Source: Planctomycetota bacterium
GTDB taxonomy: Bacteria > Planctomycetota > JAJSAM01
Length of the DNA stretch: 64,000 nt
NCBI GenBank assembly: GCA_024274785.1
Contig: JAJSAM010000014.1
Location: 38,988-102,987, forward strand
Direction: 5' to 3'
The position numbers were made by a program, and so were the translations under genes. The notes beneath the pieces were generated by a model. The model was not told where the DNA came from. It worked only from the letters and a program-made list of their open reading frames with translations, and searched no databases. The first letter of the stretch is position 1. Every line of letters begins with the position of its first letter. Of this stretch, positions 9,474-18,126 are shown piece after piece.

Positions 9474-11096
9474 GTGGATGGATCGCCGGATACGGATCGT
9501 GGAAGTCGGGATGCGGAAGCCTCGGGCTTCCGTTGGACGGTGTTGTTCTGGGTTCTCGGGGCGAGCCTCGTTTTCGCTATCGGCACCGAGGCGTTTACCA
9601 CCCAGGCCATCACCTCGTTTAGAGGCTCCGACTTCTACGAGCATTCGGCGGCCATCCGGGCCCTGCTCGAGGACGGCTTTCCCCCCCCCTCACCGATGGT
9701 GGTGAGCGACGCCGGGTCGCCGCGCTACATGCCCCACTTCGTGCTCCTGGCCGCGCTGGGGCGGATGCTCTCTTTCGACGCGCTGCGGACGATGGCCCTC
9801 GCTTCGACGGTGAACATCGCTCTGCTCGTGATCGGGGCATTCTTCTTCTTCCGGGCCCTCTTTCGCGACTCCCGTGCCCCCCTCTACGGCCTCATCGTAC
9901 TGGTGGGATCCTGGTACAGCGCCTGGATGTACTCCAACGTCTATCAACTCCACATCCTCTTCGGCATCGCGGCCTATCCTTCCATCGCCTGCGTCGGCCT
10001 GACGATGATCGCCCTCGCCGTTTGCATCGGCGTGACCCGGTCGCCGACTGTTCCCGCCGGCCGGCTGCTGCTGCTGACAGTGCTGCTCGCATACATCCTG
10101 CTGACGCACGCCGTAACCGCCATGATGGCGCTGACCGCAACCGCGCTTCTCGCACTCACCGCACCGGGCGTGCGATGGAAGATCCGCGCACTCTTGCTCA
10201 CGACCACGGTCGCGGGCTGCCTCCTCGCCCTCCTCTGGCCATACTTCTCCGTACTCGAGGTGATTCTCGGGACCGGCGGAGGGCAGCAGAGCTGGGTGGC
10301 GCACCTGGGCGGATCCGGCGGGCGCGATCCGATCTATGTAACCGACTCCTTCGACCTGGGTGCCGTGATGCAGACCCTCGGGCTCGCGATTGCGGGGCTG
10401 GCGGCCATCGTCATCCTCCTGGTGAAGCGGCGCCACCTGTTCATCCCGCTCTCCGCCCTGGCGATGCTCGTTCCGTTCCTGCTCAACTTCGTAACTCGCA
10501 TCCCCCTCGGGTCCCGGTTCATCCTGCTCACCGTGTTCTTCCTGCAGGTGGGGCTGGTGTGGATGCTGCTGATGGTCTCTCCCGGCTATCACGAGCGTGC
10601 GACCCCCCTTCGCCGACCCTGGTTGGGACAGGCCCCGGTGATCCTGCTGCTCCTCCTGATGGTTGGTCACAACTTGAGACTGACCGACCTTCACCTCCGC
10701 CGCGCCTTGCACGGCCGGACGCCGGGCCGCCCCTCGGACGTCGTTTTGCGCTACCGGCGCATGGCCGACCTCGCCGGGGAGGGCGCCGTCGTGATCGGTC
10801 ACCGCCTGGACACCTGGCCTTTGCCTGCCTTCGGCGTGAAGATCGTCGACCCGAAGCACATCAACCCGCTTCTCCCCGATACCACCGAACGGAAGCTCGC
10901 GGCGAATCTGTTCTTCTCGCCGGAGGCGACCTTCGCGGAGCGCGACGAGATCATTCGCCGGTATCGCGTCACCCACGTGCTCGTCAAGGGCGCTCCCGCA
11001 CCCTGCCTCGAGGCGTGGTTCGACGGAAGGCAGACCGATCCGGGGCCGGTCGGGGACGGCTACACTCTCTACTCCCTGCACGAACCGGCCCGCTGA
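9474..11096 (+). CDS. polytopic membrane protein of unknown function
   Basis: This 540-residue protein has about eleven hydrophobic helices spread from residue 18 to 400, then a C-terminal soluble region of about 130 residues (MADLAGEGAVVIGHRLDTWP onward). The pattern of a polytopic membrane domain followed by a globular tail recalls GT-C-fold glycosyltransferases and bacterial 6-pyruvoyl-synthase-related membrane proteins. No catalytic motif is clear enough to assign. The GTG start at 9474 follows GAGGA at about 9 bp spacing. The preceding 268 bp (9206-9473) hold no recognisable gene. Confidence 0.65.
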   Translation: MDGSPDTDRGSRDAEASGFRWTVLFWVLGASLVFAIGTEAFTTQAITSFRGSDFYEHSAAIRALLEDGFPPPSPMVVSDAGSPRYMPHFVLLAALGRMLSFDALRTMALASTVNIALLVIGAFFFFRALFRDSRAPLYGLIVLVGSWYSAWMYSNVYQLHILFGIAAYPSIACVGLTMIALAVCIGVTRSPTVPAGRLLLLTVLLAYILLTHAVTAMMALTATALLALTAPGVRWKIRALLLTTTVAGCLLALLWPYFSVLEVILGTGGGQQSWVAHLGGSGGRDPIYVTDSFDLGAVMQTLGLAIAGLAAIVILLVKRRHLFIPLSALAMLVPFLLNFVTRIPLGSRFILLTVFFLQVGLVWMLLMVSPGYHERATPLRRPWLGQAPVILLLLLMVGHNLRLTDLHLRRALHGRTPGRPSDVVLRYRRMADLAGEGAVVIGHRLDTWPLPAFGVKIVDPKHINPLLPDTTERKLAANLFFSPEATFAERDEIIRRYRVTHVLVKGAPAPCLEAWFDGRQTDPGPVGDGYTLYSLHEPAR

Positions 11097-11206
11097 CCTG
11101 CCTACGGAGTTTCCTGCGGCGGGAGACGGGCGCGGTCGGCGATTGCAGGCGGGTGCCAAGGACCATTTCCACGGTGATTTCCGGGTCATGCGCTACTCTT
11201 CCGGCC

Positions 11207-11377
11207 ATGAACGTGCCCGTACCCTCTCCCTGCAATCAGGATTGCCACTACGACGCCGCGTTGGAGCTTTGCCAGGGATGCTTCCGCACTCTCGACGAGG
11301 TGGCCGGATGGATGGACATGACGGAGCAGGAGCGCCGCGACGTCATGGAACGAGTGACGCGTCGGCGCCGGGCGTGA
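11207..11377 (+). CDS. DUF1289-type small Cys-rich protein
   Basis: A 56-residue protein with the DUF1289 pattern: PSPCNQDCHYDAALELCQGC, FRTLDEVAGWMDMTEQER, and a basic C-terminus. The four cysteines suggest a small metal-binding knuckle. The function of the family is not established. The ATG at 11207 gives a protein of the usual family length; the longer reading frame upstream is not protein-like. Confidence 0.75.
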   Translation: MNVPVPSPCNQDCHYDAALELCQGCFRTLDEVAGWMDMTEQERRDVMERVTRRRRA

Positions 11378-11450
11378 ACGCGTTCATCCGCTGTCGGCTG
11401 TCGCTCTGATTCGCTCTGGTGTCCAATTTCGCCTCTGGTGCGGAACCTCA

Positions 11451-11612
11451 GGGCTCGTCTGGAAAGAAGTGCGACCGTTGCACCGAGAGCGCCGCTGCGC
11501 CCGAGAAAGCAAGGCGCGAGGAGGGCGCAACCTTACTGGTTTCCACAGACGAGCAACGCGGCTCAAGGGATGCGGCCGCCCTCGAATGCCGTCGTTGTTC
11601 TTGCGCGGCCCC
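11451..11612 (+). repeat. dispersed repeat family A, copy 1
   Basis: About 160 bp, lying between convergent genes. It aligns along its length with the copies at 14039-14201, 28978-29128 and 42106-42263. Its left end is GGGCTCGTCTGGAAAGAA and its right end reads CTTGCGCGGCCCC. The core GGCGCGAGGAGGGCGCAA is shared. It abuts the stop codon of the LON-domain gene and may act as its terminator. Confidence 0.75.
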
Positions 11613-12302
11613 TCAATTCGCGGCGGGGTCGTCCGGGGCGAAACTGCGCCACCGGGCGGCGCGCTCCTGGGCTTCCAGGCGGCCTTTGAGGATCCGCTCC
11701 ACGCGCCGGGCCCTCGCGTAGATGTCGCTGACCTCGAGCAAACCCTGGAGGTCATCCGCATCCAGCCGGGCGAGGAGGGCGAGGTTGTGGACGGCGGCGG
11801 CGAAGGGGACCCTCGGGGGCAGGCCGGTGTCCCTGAACGCTCCCTCGCCACGGTCCCGCGCGAGCGTGTCGAGCAGGGTGAGGAGCCGGCTCAGCGCGGC
11901 GTCGGCGGATTTGCCGCGAGCGTACTCGTTCCGGTCCTCGAGGGCGCTGATCCTGGCCACGAGGTAGGAGCCGGAGTGGTCGGTGTCCAGGATGTGAAAG
12001 CGCCGGAGGCCGGCCAGCTTCAGGTTGAAGCGGTGTTCCGGCAATTCGGTGAGGTCGGTGATCCGTCCAGCGCAGCCGATCCGCGCGATAGCCGGCGGCT
12101 CCGTCGAGGCTTCCTCCCGCCGGGGCAGCATGCGCACGATCCCGATGATGCCGTCTCCCTCTTGCGCGTCCTCGATCATCTCGACGTAGCGCGGTTCGAA
12201 GATGTGTAGCGGCAGAATCGAGTGGGGGAGATGGACGATATTCGGAAGCGGGAAGATCGGAATCCTCACCGGCAGATCGACAGGTTCCTGTTCGTAGCTC
12301 AC
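11613..12302 (-). CDS. LON substrate-binding domain protein
   Basis: The 229-residue protein begins with the LON N-terminal domain motif (RIPIFPLPNIVHLPHSILPLHIFEPRYVEMI, here split as IFPLPN and LPLHIFEPRY). GIIGIVRMLP, IARIGCAGRI and an alpha-helical C-terminal bundle follow. No AAA or Ser-Lys protease domain is present, so it is a stand-alone LON-type substrate-binding protein, as found in many bacteria. The start is GTG at 12302. The role is unknown; relatives are thought to bind unfolded peptide or small ligands. Confidence 0.82.
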   Translation of the reverse strand: MSYEQEPVDLPVRIPIFPLPNIVHLPHSILPLHIFEPRYVEMIEDAQEGDGIIGIVRMLPRREEASTEPPAIARIGCAGRITDLTELPEHRFNLKLAGLRRFHILDTDHSGSYLVARISALEDRNEYARGKSADAALSRLLTLLDTLARDRGEGAFRDTGLPPRVPFAAAVHNLALLARLDADDLQGLLEVSDIYARARRVERILKGRLEAQERAARWRSFAPDDPAAN

Positions 12303-12388
12303 GCAGGGACGATATCACGGGCCGGTGGAACTTGCGATCAGCAGAGCCGGGGGTGAACATACGCCGGTCCTGATCAGGAGGTGGTTTC

Positions 12389-12673
12389 GTGGCAAATCTG
12401 CCCTTCGCGCACCGTGACAATCTCTCTCCGGAAGAGGAGAAGCTGGGGATCGAGTTCTACACCGCCGGCAAGGTCGACGGCGGCCGGGACGCGCTTCGCC
12501 GCGTCCGCGAGGCGCTCGAATCCATCCACATCCCGGATGACTTCAAAGGCTACCTCCCGGAGGGGTGGGAGACCGCCATGGGCGAGGTCTGGCGCGTGCT
12601 CGGAGACATGGAAGAGAAGTACCAGGATCCATTCTACGTCGCCGGCCTGGAGCGTCCCGACCTCGGCCCCTGA
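12389..12673 (+). CDS. small soluble protein of unknown function
   Basis: A 94-residue, acidic, mostly helical protein with no motif I recognise. Its coding status is supported by a strong AGGAGG 6 bp upstream of the GTG start at 12389 and by consistent GC-rich third positions. It is divergent from the LON-domain gene and convergent with the fragment at 12673-12800. Confidence 0.6.
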   Translation: MANLPFAHRDNLSPEEEKLGIEFYTAGKVDGGRDALRRVREALESIHIPDDFKGYLPEGWETAMGEVWRVLGDMEEKYQDPFYVAGLERPDLGP

Positions 12674-12800
12674 GTTACTCCTTCGTCAGGTCCACCACCA
12701 TCGGTTGATCCGAAGGTTCGATGTTCTCGGACTTCCGTCCGTCCCAGGCTCCTCCCTCGGCCCGGGTGCGGACCGTCACCGCGTACTTCCCTGGGGGAAT
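12673..12800 (-). pseudogene. orphan C-terminal coding fragment (beta-sandwich-like)
   Basis: On the minus strand a frame with clean coding character reads PPGKYAVTVRTRAEGG, then ENIEPSDQPMVVDLTKE and a TAA. It resembles the last strands of a carboxypeptidase-regulatory or similar beta-sandwich domain. It has no start and runs straight out of the end of the nuclease-like gene in another frame, at a run of five C. It may be a relic joined by deletion, or the nuclease gene may carry a one-base indel here. Confidence 0.4.
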
Positions 12801-13216
12801 TCCACCCGGTGGATCCGGCCGGCGCTGGCATCGACGAGGAGTACTCCCGAGACCTTGAAGACCCGGGCGTACTCCATCAGTTGCCGCCGCGTGGCCCGGT
12901 TGCCGGGGGCCGCCGATTCCGCGCCGCCCTTGACTTCCGCCACGTATCGCCGGAACCAGCGGCGCACGATGAAGTCCGCGCGCACGCGGTAGGTCACCTC
13001 CTTTCCGTCGACCCGGATGAGCCCGTTGGCCACCACTTCGGCTCCCACGACCCGGTACCCCGCCCGCGCGAGGATGCGTACGGCGCGATCCTGGCCCCGT
13101 CGACCCATCTCCCGGCTTCTGGCCGCCCGGTAGCGGATCCGGGCTCGGGCCATGAGCAGGCCGAGGACCAGGCCGAGCGCGAGCAGGCAGGCGGCGGGGA
13201 TGGGCTCGGAGACCAT
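12776..13216 (-). CDS. membrane-anchored PD-(D/E)XK nuclease-like protein
   Basis: This 146-residue protein has one N-terminal membrane helix (ACLLALGLVLGLLMA). A Holliday-junction-resolvase-like fold follows: GRRGQDRAVRILARAGYRVV, then YRVRADFIVRR with the conserved Asp, then YVAEVKGG with the E-x-K pair, and the closing VSGVLLVDASAGRIHRVEF. These are the core acidic/lysine residues of the PD-(D/E)XK superfamily, seen directly. The substrate is unknown. The ATG at 13216 gives the membrane helix; longer frames upstream look non-coding. Its 3' end meets the orphan fragment described separately. Confidence 0.7.
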   Translation of the reverse strand: MVSEPIPAACLLALGLVLGLLMARARIRYRAARSREMGRRGQDRAVRILARAGYRVVGAEVVANGLIRVDGKEVTYRVRADFIVRRWFRRYVAEVKGGAESAAPGNRATRRQLMEYARVFKVSGVLLVDASAGRIHRVEFPQGSTR

Positions 13217-13371
13217 GCCAAAGGGTACCCCGCGCCGGTGACACGACCCTTGGGCCGACTCATCTCCGGCGCCGCGCGGGTCCCGGTGCGTTCGATCCTG
13301 ATGATCCGCGGCGAGACGGAACACGTCCCCCCGAAGGTGGCGCGATGGCCGTGAGTCAATTCGCGGCGCCC

Positions 13372-14025
13372 CTACTTCCCGTACCGGTCCACCTTTCGGA
13401 GCACCGGGCCGAGCAGCATCTCGATGAGCTTCGGATCCTCCAGCTTTCGACCGGAGATCGCGAGGAGGAAGACCGTCCCTTCCTTGCGGGCGAGGAACAG
13501 GATCCCGGCCGGCTGATGGTCTCGAGCAAGGGTGTAGACCTGGCTCTCCTCGCCCCAGGTGTAGAGGTCGGACTGTGCGGTGGAGACCAACTCTCCCCGC
13601 CGATCGACGTACTGCCGGGCATCCTGGCTCATCGACAGTTGCAGGTAGTGCTGCGTGGCCTCGTCGGGCCCCCCGGTGATCACGACTTCGCAGTAGACCC
13701 GCACCGCGCCCCGTTCCCGCTCGGCGATGCCCCGGCTTCTCAGATGGGTGGCGCCGTGACGCCCACGCCACTTGCGCAGGATCTCGTCCGTCTCCGCGGA
13801 ATCCTCGACGAGGTCGTCAATGCGTACCAGGACGCCCCGCTCCTCGGCGGTGAGCGGGAGACCGCCGAATTCCTCGACGCCGCGGATCACCGCGAGGACC
13901 ATCACCCCCGCCAGCGCCGCCATCTGCAGGATGAAGAGGACGGTGACGAGGACGAGGAACACCAGCCAGGTCCGCTTTCGGGACCGGTACGTCAACTCCG
14001 CGGGGCTGGGTTTCTCGCCGGGCAT
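13372..14025 (-). CDS. single-pass membrane protein of unknown function
   Basis: The 217-residue product has a short basic N-terminus (SRKRTW), one strong membrane helix (LVFLVLVTVLFILQMAALAGVM), and a mixed alpha/beta extracytoplasmic domain of about 165 residues. That domain contains EYCEV-like beta strands (RVYCEVVITGG) and SQVYTLARDHQPAGILFLAR. I recognise no family. The ATG at 14025 (MPGEKPSPAEL) is followed at once by coding-type composition, while the upstream DNA is repeat copy 2. The stop is TAG. Confidence 0.6.
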   Translation of the reverse strand: MPGEKPSPAELTYRSRKRTWLVFLVLVTVLFILQMAALAGVMVLAVIRGVEEFGGLPLTAEERGVLVRIDDLVEDSAETDEILRKWRGRHGATHLRSRGIAERERGAVRVYCEVVITGGPDEATQHYLQLSMSQDARQYVDRRGELVSTAQSDLYTWGEESQVYTLARDHQPAGILFLARKEGTVFLLAISGRKLEDPKLIEMLLGPVLRKVDRYGK

Positions 14026-14038
14026 CCCGAAGAGTATA

Positions 14039-14201
14039 GGGCCCGTCCGGAAATACCTGCTGCATTCGAGGGCCGCTGCATCCCGCTGCGCCTTGTTGCT
14101 CGTCGGTTGATACCGGTATGATTGCGCCCTCCTCGCGCCTTGCTCTCTCGGGCGCCGCGGCGCTCTCGGTGCAACGGTCGCACTTCTCTCCATACGAGCC
14201 C
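14039..14201 (-). repeat. dispersed repeat family A, copy 2
   Basis: Reverse-oriented copy of the same element. Reading the minus strand, GAAGTGCGACCGTTGCACC and the following 60 bases are almost identical to copy 1, and the far end is ACGGGCCC, an inverted match to the GGGCTCGT start. It lies just upstream of the membrane-protein gene and about 80 bp from the two-CW gene stop. Confidence 0.75.
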
Positions 14202-14282
14202 ATGGCTCCCACGGAGAAGCGAACCACCGGCTCTTCGTTGGATTCGGGTACCCGTACGGCAGCAAGGGGTCGGAGCCACTTC

Positions 14283-14795
14283 CTATTCCTGCGTGTAGCT
14301 CTGGCCCGGTCGGAGGAGTTTGAAGTTCGCCAGGCCCTCCTCGCGCAGGACGCGGGTGAAGAAGCCGCAGTTCAGGCAGGAGATGATCTTGCTCGCCTCG
14401 GTACCCTGGGTGCGGGTACCGCAGAACGTTCCCGAAACCGCCCAGCAGATCCGGCCGGAACGTACTCCCGAGTTGACGCCTTCGCCGTGCCTCCCGATCG
14501 CCGCGGGGCAGGGGCCGTCGGGGCCGACATCGTCGCCGCCGGGCTCGCGGCCGCACCGGAGATACTCCCAGCAGTTGATCCTGCGTGGGGCCACCATCGC
14601 CTCGGCCCGGACGATCATCTCCTCCCGGTGGCGTGGCCGCTGGCGCGAGTAGACCCACTTCTGGTACGTGCGGAAAGGAATGTCGAGCGCTTCGGCCATC
14701 TCACGCATCGACATCGCGAGCGATTGACGTATCTCCTCCAGGCGTCGGATCGTACGGTCTTCGTGATCGGTCCAGAACTTCTTCGGAGCAGGCAT
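14283..14795 (-). CDS. HTH plus two-CW domain protein
   Basis: Residues 1-65 look like a helix-turn-helix of XRE type (MREMAEALDIPFRTYQKWVY). Residues about 73-165 match the two-CW domain: NCWEYLRCGREPGG, then CPAA, GRICWAVSGTFCG, and ISCLNCGFFTRVLREEG. The six or more spaced cysteines suggest a metal or redox site. Such domains are frequent in deltaproteobacterial and related genomes, often next to sensors. The combination suggests a redox- or metal-responsive regulator, which is inference. It is divergent from the macro/Hdr operon, so it could regulate that operon. Confidence 0.75.
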   Translation of the reverse strand: MPAPKKFWTDHEDRTIRRLEEIRQSLAMSMREMAEALDIPFRTYQKWVYSRQRPRHREEMIVRAEAMVAPRRINCWEYLRCGREPGGDDVGPDGPCPAAIGRHGEGVNSGVRSGRICWAVSGTFCGTRTQGTEASKIISCLNCGFFTRVLREEGLANFKLLRPGQSYTQE

Positions 14796-15070
14796 TTGGC
14801 GGATTCCTCAACGGAACACTTCGATGCGCAAGTGTACCGTTTGGATGATCGCCCACTTCCGGCCTGAATTCCAGGGAAAGTTCAGTGAACCAGTGTTTTA
14901 GCCTCGCCCACGCCAAAGAACGGGGTATGTTTGGTGTGTGGTTTGGGTGGATTTGCGTCCGAAACGGCGTAGTTCACCTCACGATGTTCACCCGGTGTTC
15001 CCGGGTTCTCCGGGGCGCCGCACGCGAAGCGGACGGATGCTCTCCGCCGACCAGGCCCGTGGAGAAGATG

Positions 15071-15589
15071 ATGCGAAACGGCATTTTTCGTCTCGTCCGA
15101 GACGATCTGACCACCCTCGAACTCGACGCCTTCGTCTACTACGCCCGGCACGACCTCGTACTGGGATCCGGATGGGGCAACGCCATCGCCGCCAGGGGGG
15201 GCGTCGGGATTCAGGAGGGGCTCAACGACCAGGGACCCCTCGAGACCTGCGACGTGCACTTGTCCGGCGCGGGGGACCTGAAGGCGAAACACATCCTGCA
15301 CGCGGTGGGCCCTCGATTCCAGGAGGTGGACGTCGAGGGCAAGCTCCGCAGGACGATGCGGAACTGTCTGACCGCCGCGAAGGAGGCGGGGCTCACGTCG
15401 CTCGGCTTCCCGACGATGGGCGCCGGCTACTACGGTATTCCCATCGACCTCTGCGGAAAGGTCATGGTCGAGGAGATCCAGCGGCATCTCGAGGGGGACA
15501 CCACGCTCACCGAAGTGGTGATCTGCGTCCAGGACAGCCGTGAGATGGACGTCTTCAAGCCCATGATCGAGGGAACGCAAGCGAGCTGA
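15071..15589 (+). CDS. macro domain protein
   Basis: The 172-residue protein has macro-domain hallmarks: DAFVYYARHDLVLGSGWGNA (substrate loop 1, where Asn-Ala-Ala is usual), AIAARGGVGIQEGL, AKHILHAVGP and LGFPTMGAGYYGIP (loop 2 with GxG-rich turn). Macro domains bind or hydrolyse ADP-ribose and O-acetyl-ADP-ribose. Of two adjacent ATGs (15068 and 15071) the second has better spacing to GGAGA. The frame is open further upstream, but that stretch has non-coding composition. It lies 18 bp before the heme-type membrane subunit gene and is probably the first gene of a five-gene operon. Confidence 0.8.
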   Translation: MRNGIFRLVRDDLTTLELDAFVYYARHDLVLGSGWGNAIAARGGVGIQEGLNDQGPLETCDVHLSGAGDLKAKHILHAVGPRFQEVDVEGKLRRTMRNCLTAAKEAGLTSLGFPTMGAGYYGIPIDLCGKVMVEEIQRHLEGDTTLTEVVICVQDSREMDVFKPMIEGTQAS

Positions 15590-15607
15590 AGGAGAAAGAG
15601 GACCGAC

Positions 15608-16312
15608 ATGGACCTGCACACCATCCAGATCATTCACTACGTGGCCCTGGCCGTGATGATGGTTGTCTACGCGATTCGGATCCTGTGGTTTCTGAGCTTT
15701 CCGGCGGGCAGGGAGCGCCAGCCGCCAACCGGCACCGGGTCCGTCAACTCGAAGGCGGGTATCATCTATTCCTGGCTCAATGTCGCCAGTCCGAAGGGCA
15801 TGGAGAGCTACCGCACGCACTGGTTCCTCTACCTGCAGTTCGTGGTGTTCCACCTCGGCGTCGTGGCGGCCATCACCATGAGCTTCGTGATCGCCGACTT
15901 CTCGATACTGATGAACAACGCCGCCGTGGTGCTGACGTTCCGGGTGCTCATCTGGGGCGCCTGCGCCGTGGGAGTCATGCGGATCATCCGCCGATTCACC
16001 GACAAGTACGTTCGGGCCATCAGCTCACCGGACGACTACTTCTCGGTGATCCTGCTGACGGTGTGGTTCGGCGTCGCCGCGGCGGCCGCGCCCTTCGGGG
16101 TGCCGTCATTGCAGGCCGAAGGAAGTACGCTGCTCATCATCTACTTCGCAGTCCAGACCTTCTTCCTGCTCTACGTGCCGTTCTCCAAGATCTCCCACTA
16201 CCTCTACTACCCCTTCACCCGCTATTACCTCGGAAAGAGCCTGGGGCGGCGTGGAGTCTTCCCACTGAAGCACACTGCCGGTCAGCCGACGACCGCGGGA
16301 GCAGACCGATGA
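15608..16312 (+). CDS. NarI/HdrE/DsrM-like membrane subunit
   Basis: This 234-residue integral membrane protein has five to six helices. Candidate heme-b histidines lie in helices at IIHYVALAVMMVVY, FVVFHLGVVAA and ISHYLYYPFTRYY. This matches the respiratory cytochrome-b-type subunits that pair with HdrD-like Fe-S proteins and exchange electrons with quinone. Its stop overlaps the ATG of the next gene (ATGA), so the two products very probably form one complex. The exact subfamily (HdrE, DsrM, QmoC-like) cannot be fixed by eye. Confidence 0.8.
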   Translation: MDLHTIQIIHYVALAVMMVVYAIRILWFLSFPAGRERQPPTGTGSVNSKAGIIYSWLNVASPKGMESYRTHWFLYLQFVVFHLGVVAAITMSFVIADFSILMNNAAVVLTFRVLIWGACAVGVMRIIRRFTDKYVRAISSPDDYFSVILLTVWFGVAAAAAPFGVPSLQAEGSTLLIIYFAVQTFFLLYVPFSKISHYLYYPFTRYYLGKSLGRRGVFPLKHTAGQPTTAGADR

Positions 16313-18102
16313 GCGAGCACACCGGACGGTCCCACAAGGCGCAGATGGTTCTCGAGCGTTACCAGAAGAAGCTGAGTCGACAGGTGGTCGGCTCCCTGGT
16401 CGCTTGTGTGCACTGTGGCAACTGCACCGATAGCTGCCACTACGTATTGGCCAATCCGGGGGATCCCACCTACGCCCCGGCCTACAAGGCGGACCGGATC
16501 CGCAAGCTCTTCAAGAAGCACTTCGACTGGACCGGCAAGGTCTTTCCCTGGTGGGTCAAGGCCGGCGACGTCATGACCGACGAGGACCTGGAGGAGTTGA
16601 AGGATACGGTGTTCGGCAAGTGCACCAACTGCCGCCGCTGTACTTTCAACTGCCCGATGGGCGTCGACCTCGCCACCTTCAACCGCATGGCGCGCTGCCT
16701 GCTCGTCTCCGTCGGCATCATGCCCGAGGGCGTGGCCGTGGTCAGCAAGGATCAGTGGGAGATCGGGAACCAGATGGGAGTCCTGAAGGAGGACTACCTC
16801 GACACCCTCGACTGGATGTCGGAAGAGGTTTCCGAGGAACTGGACGACCCCGCGGCGGTCATTCCCGTCGATAAGATGGACGCGGAGATCGTCTACACCA
16901 TCAACCCCCGGGAGGTGAAGTACGACCCCCGGACCATCGCCGACGCGTTGAAGATCTTCCACGCCGCGGGCGAAAACTGGACTATGCCGAGCGAAGGCTG
17001 GGACATGACCAACTTCGGCCTGTTCTCCGGTGACGACGACCTCGGCGGGGTGGTGGCGCGGCGCGTCTACGACAAGGTCATCGATCTGCGCGGCAAGAAG
17101 CTCGTGATCTCCGAATGCGGGCACGGCTATCGCTCCACCCGCTGTGAAGGTCCCAACTGGGCGAAGTTCGACATCCCGTTCGAGATGGAAAGCTCCGTCG
17201 ACACCATGCTGCGGTACATCAGGGAAGGCCGCATCAAGGTGGACAAGACGAAGAACCCCGACAAGGTCACCTTCCACGACTCCTGCAACAACGCGCGAAG
17301 CTGTGGTCTGACCGAGCCGCCCCGTGAACTCCTGGAGCTCGTCTGCATGGATTTTCAGGAGATGTACCCCAACCGCGAGGACAACTACTGCTGCACCGGC
17401 GGCGGTGGGGCGATGAGCATGTCGGAGTACACCCCGAGGCGGCTCAAGAGTGCGAAGATCAAGGCCGACCAGTTGAAAGCGACCGGAGCGAAGACGGTGG
17501 TGACCTCGTGCCACAACTGCGTCGATGGTCTGGCCGACTGCATCCGGCACTACAAGCTCGGCATGGGCGTGACGCAGCTCGTGACGCTCGTGGCGAACGC
17601 GCTGGTGTGGGACGAGATGCCCGCCGCGCCGGGGAAGCCGGAGATTCCCGAGGGAGTCCCGGCGGAGATGGAGCCGGAGGTGGCGCTGGATCCGGATCCG
17701 GAGGAAGCCTCCGCTTCGGAGGAACCGCCCCTGGCGGGCAAGCGGATCGTGGTGGCCGACGACGACCCGGACCAGGTGATCTACCTGAAATCGGTGCTTT
17801 CGGATGCCGGCGCCGAGATCATCGAAGCAGCCGACGGCGACGAGACTCTCGAGGCATGCCGGAAGGAGTTGCCGGACATGCTGACGCTCGACCTCGAGAT
17901 GCCGGGTACGCCCACGAAAGATGTGTTTGCGAGGCTACGTGACGAACTTCCGGAACTGAGGATCTGCATCGTCACCGGACGCCCTGAACTGCGCGCGCTG
18001 ATCTACGATCAGGACCTCAGGCGCCCCGAGGGCTATCTCGACAAGCCGATCACGGAAGAATCGCTGCTGCGAAACGTGAGGAAGGTCCTCGAGACTTCCT
18101 GA
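16309..18102 (+). CDS. HdrD-like Fe-S oxidoreductase fused to a response-regulator receiver domain
   Basis: The 597-residue protein has two [4Fe-4S] motifs (C33-x2-C-x2-C-x3-C43 and C105-x2-C-x2-C-x3-C115). Two CCG-type Cys-rich segments follow (HDSCNNARSCG ... YCCTGGGGAM and TSCHNCVDG), as in heterodisulfide reductase HdrD, GlpC and DsrK. After a Pro/Glu linker (about 445-475) comes a complete receiver domain: VVADDDPDQ, phosphoacceptor LTLDLEMPG (about residue 528), IVTG and YLDKPI. The fusion is unusual. A membrane heme subunit precedes it, and a histidine kinase and lone receiver follow. I infer that phosphorylation tunes, or reports on, electron flow through this complex. Confidence 0.85.
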   Translation: MSEHTGRSHKAQMVLERYQKKLSRQVVGSLVACVHCGNCTDSCHYVLANPGDPTYAPAYKADRIRKLFKKHFDWTGKVFPWWVKAGDVMTDEDLEELKDTVFGKCTNCRRCTFNCPMGVDLATFNRMARCLLVSVGIMPEGVAVVSKDQWEIGNQMGVLKEDYLDTLDWMSEEVSEELDDPAAVIPVDKMDAEIVYTINPREVKYDPRTIADALKIFHAAGENWTMPSEGWDMTNFGLFSGDDDLGGVVARRVYDKVIDLRGKKLVISECGHGYRSTRCEGPNWAKFDIPFEMESSVDTMLRYIREGRIKVDKTKNPDKVTFHDSCNNARSCGLTEPPRELLELVCMDFQEMYPNREDNYCCTGGGGAMSMSEYTPRRLKSAKIKADQLKATGAKTVVTSCHNCVDGLADCIRHYKLGMGVTQLVTLVANALVWDEMPAAPGKPEIPEGVPAEMEPEVALDPDPEEASASEEPPLAGKRIVVADDDPDQVIYLKSVLSDAGAEIIEAADGDETLEACRKELPDMLTLDLEMPGTPTKDVFARLRDELPELRICIVTGRPELRALIYDQDLRRPEGYLDKPITEESLLRNVRKVLETS

Positions 18103-18126
18103 GCAAGAGCGAAACGGAGGCGCGGG

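Noticed and set aside
14885..15070. Extension of the macro-domain protein to an ATG at 14885
   Set aside because: The extra 60 residues have atypical codon use and no domain. A clear ribosome-binding site precedes the ATG pair at 15068/15071.
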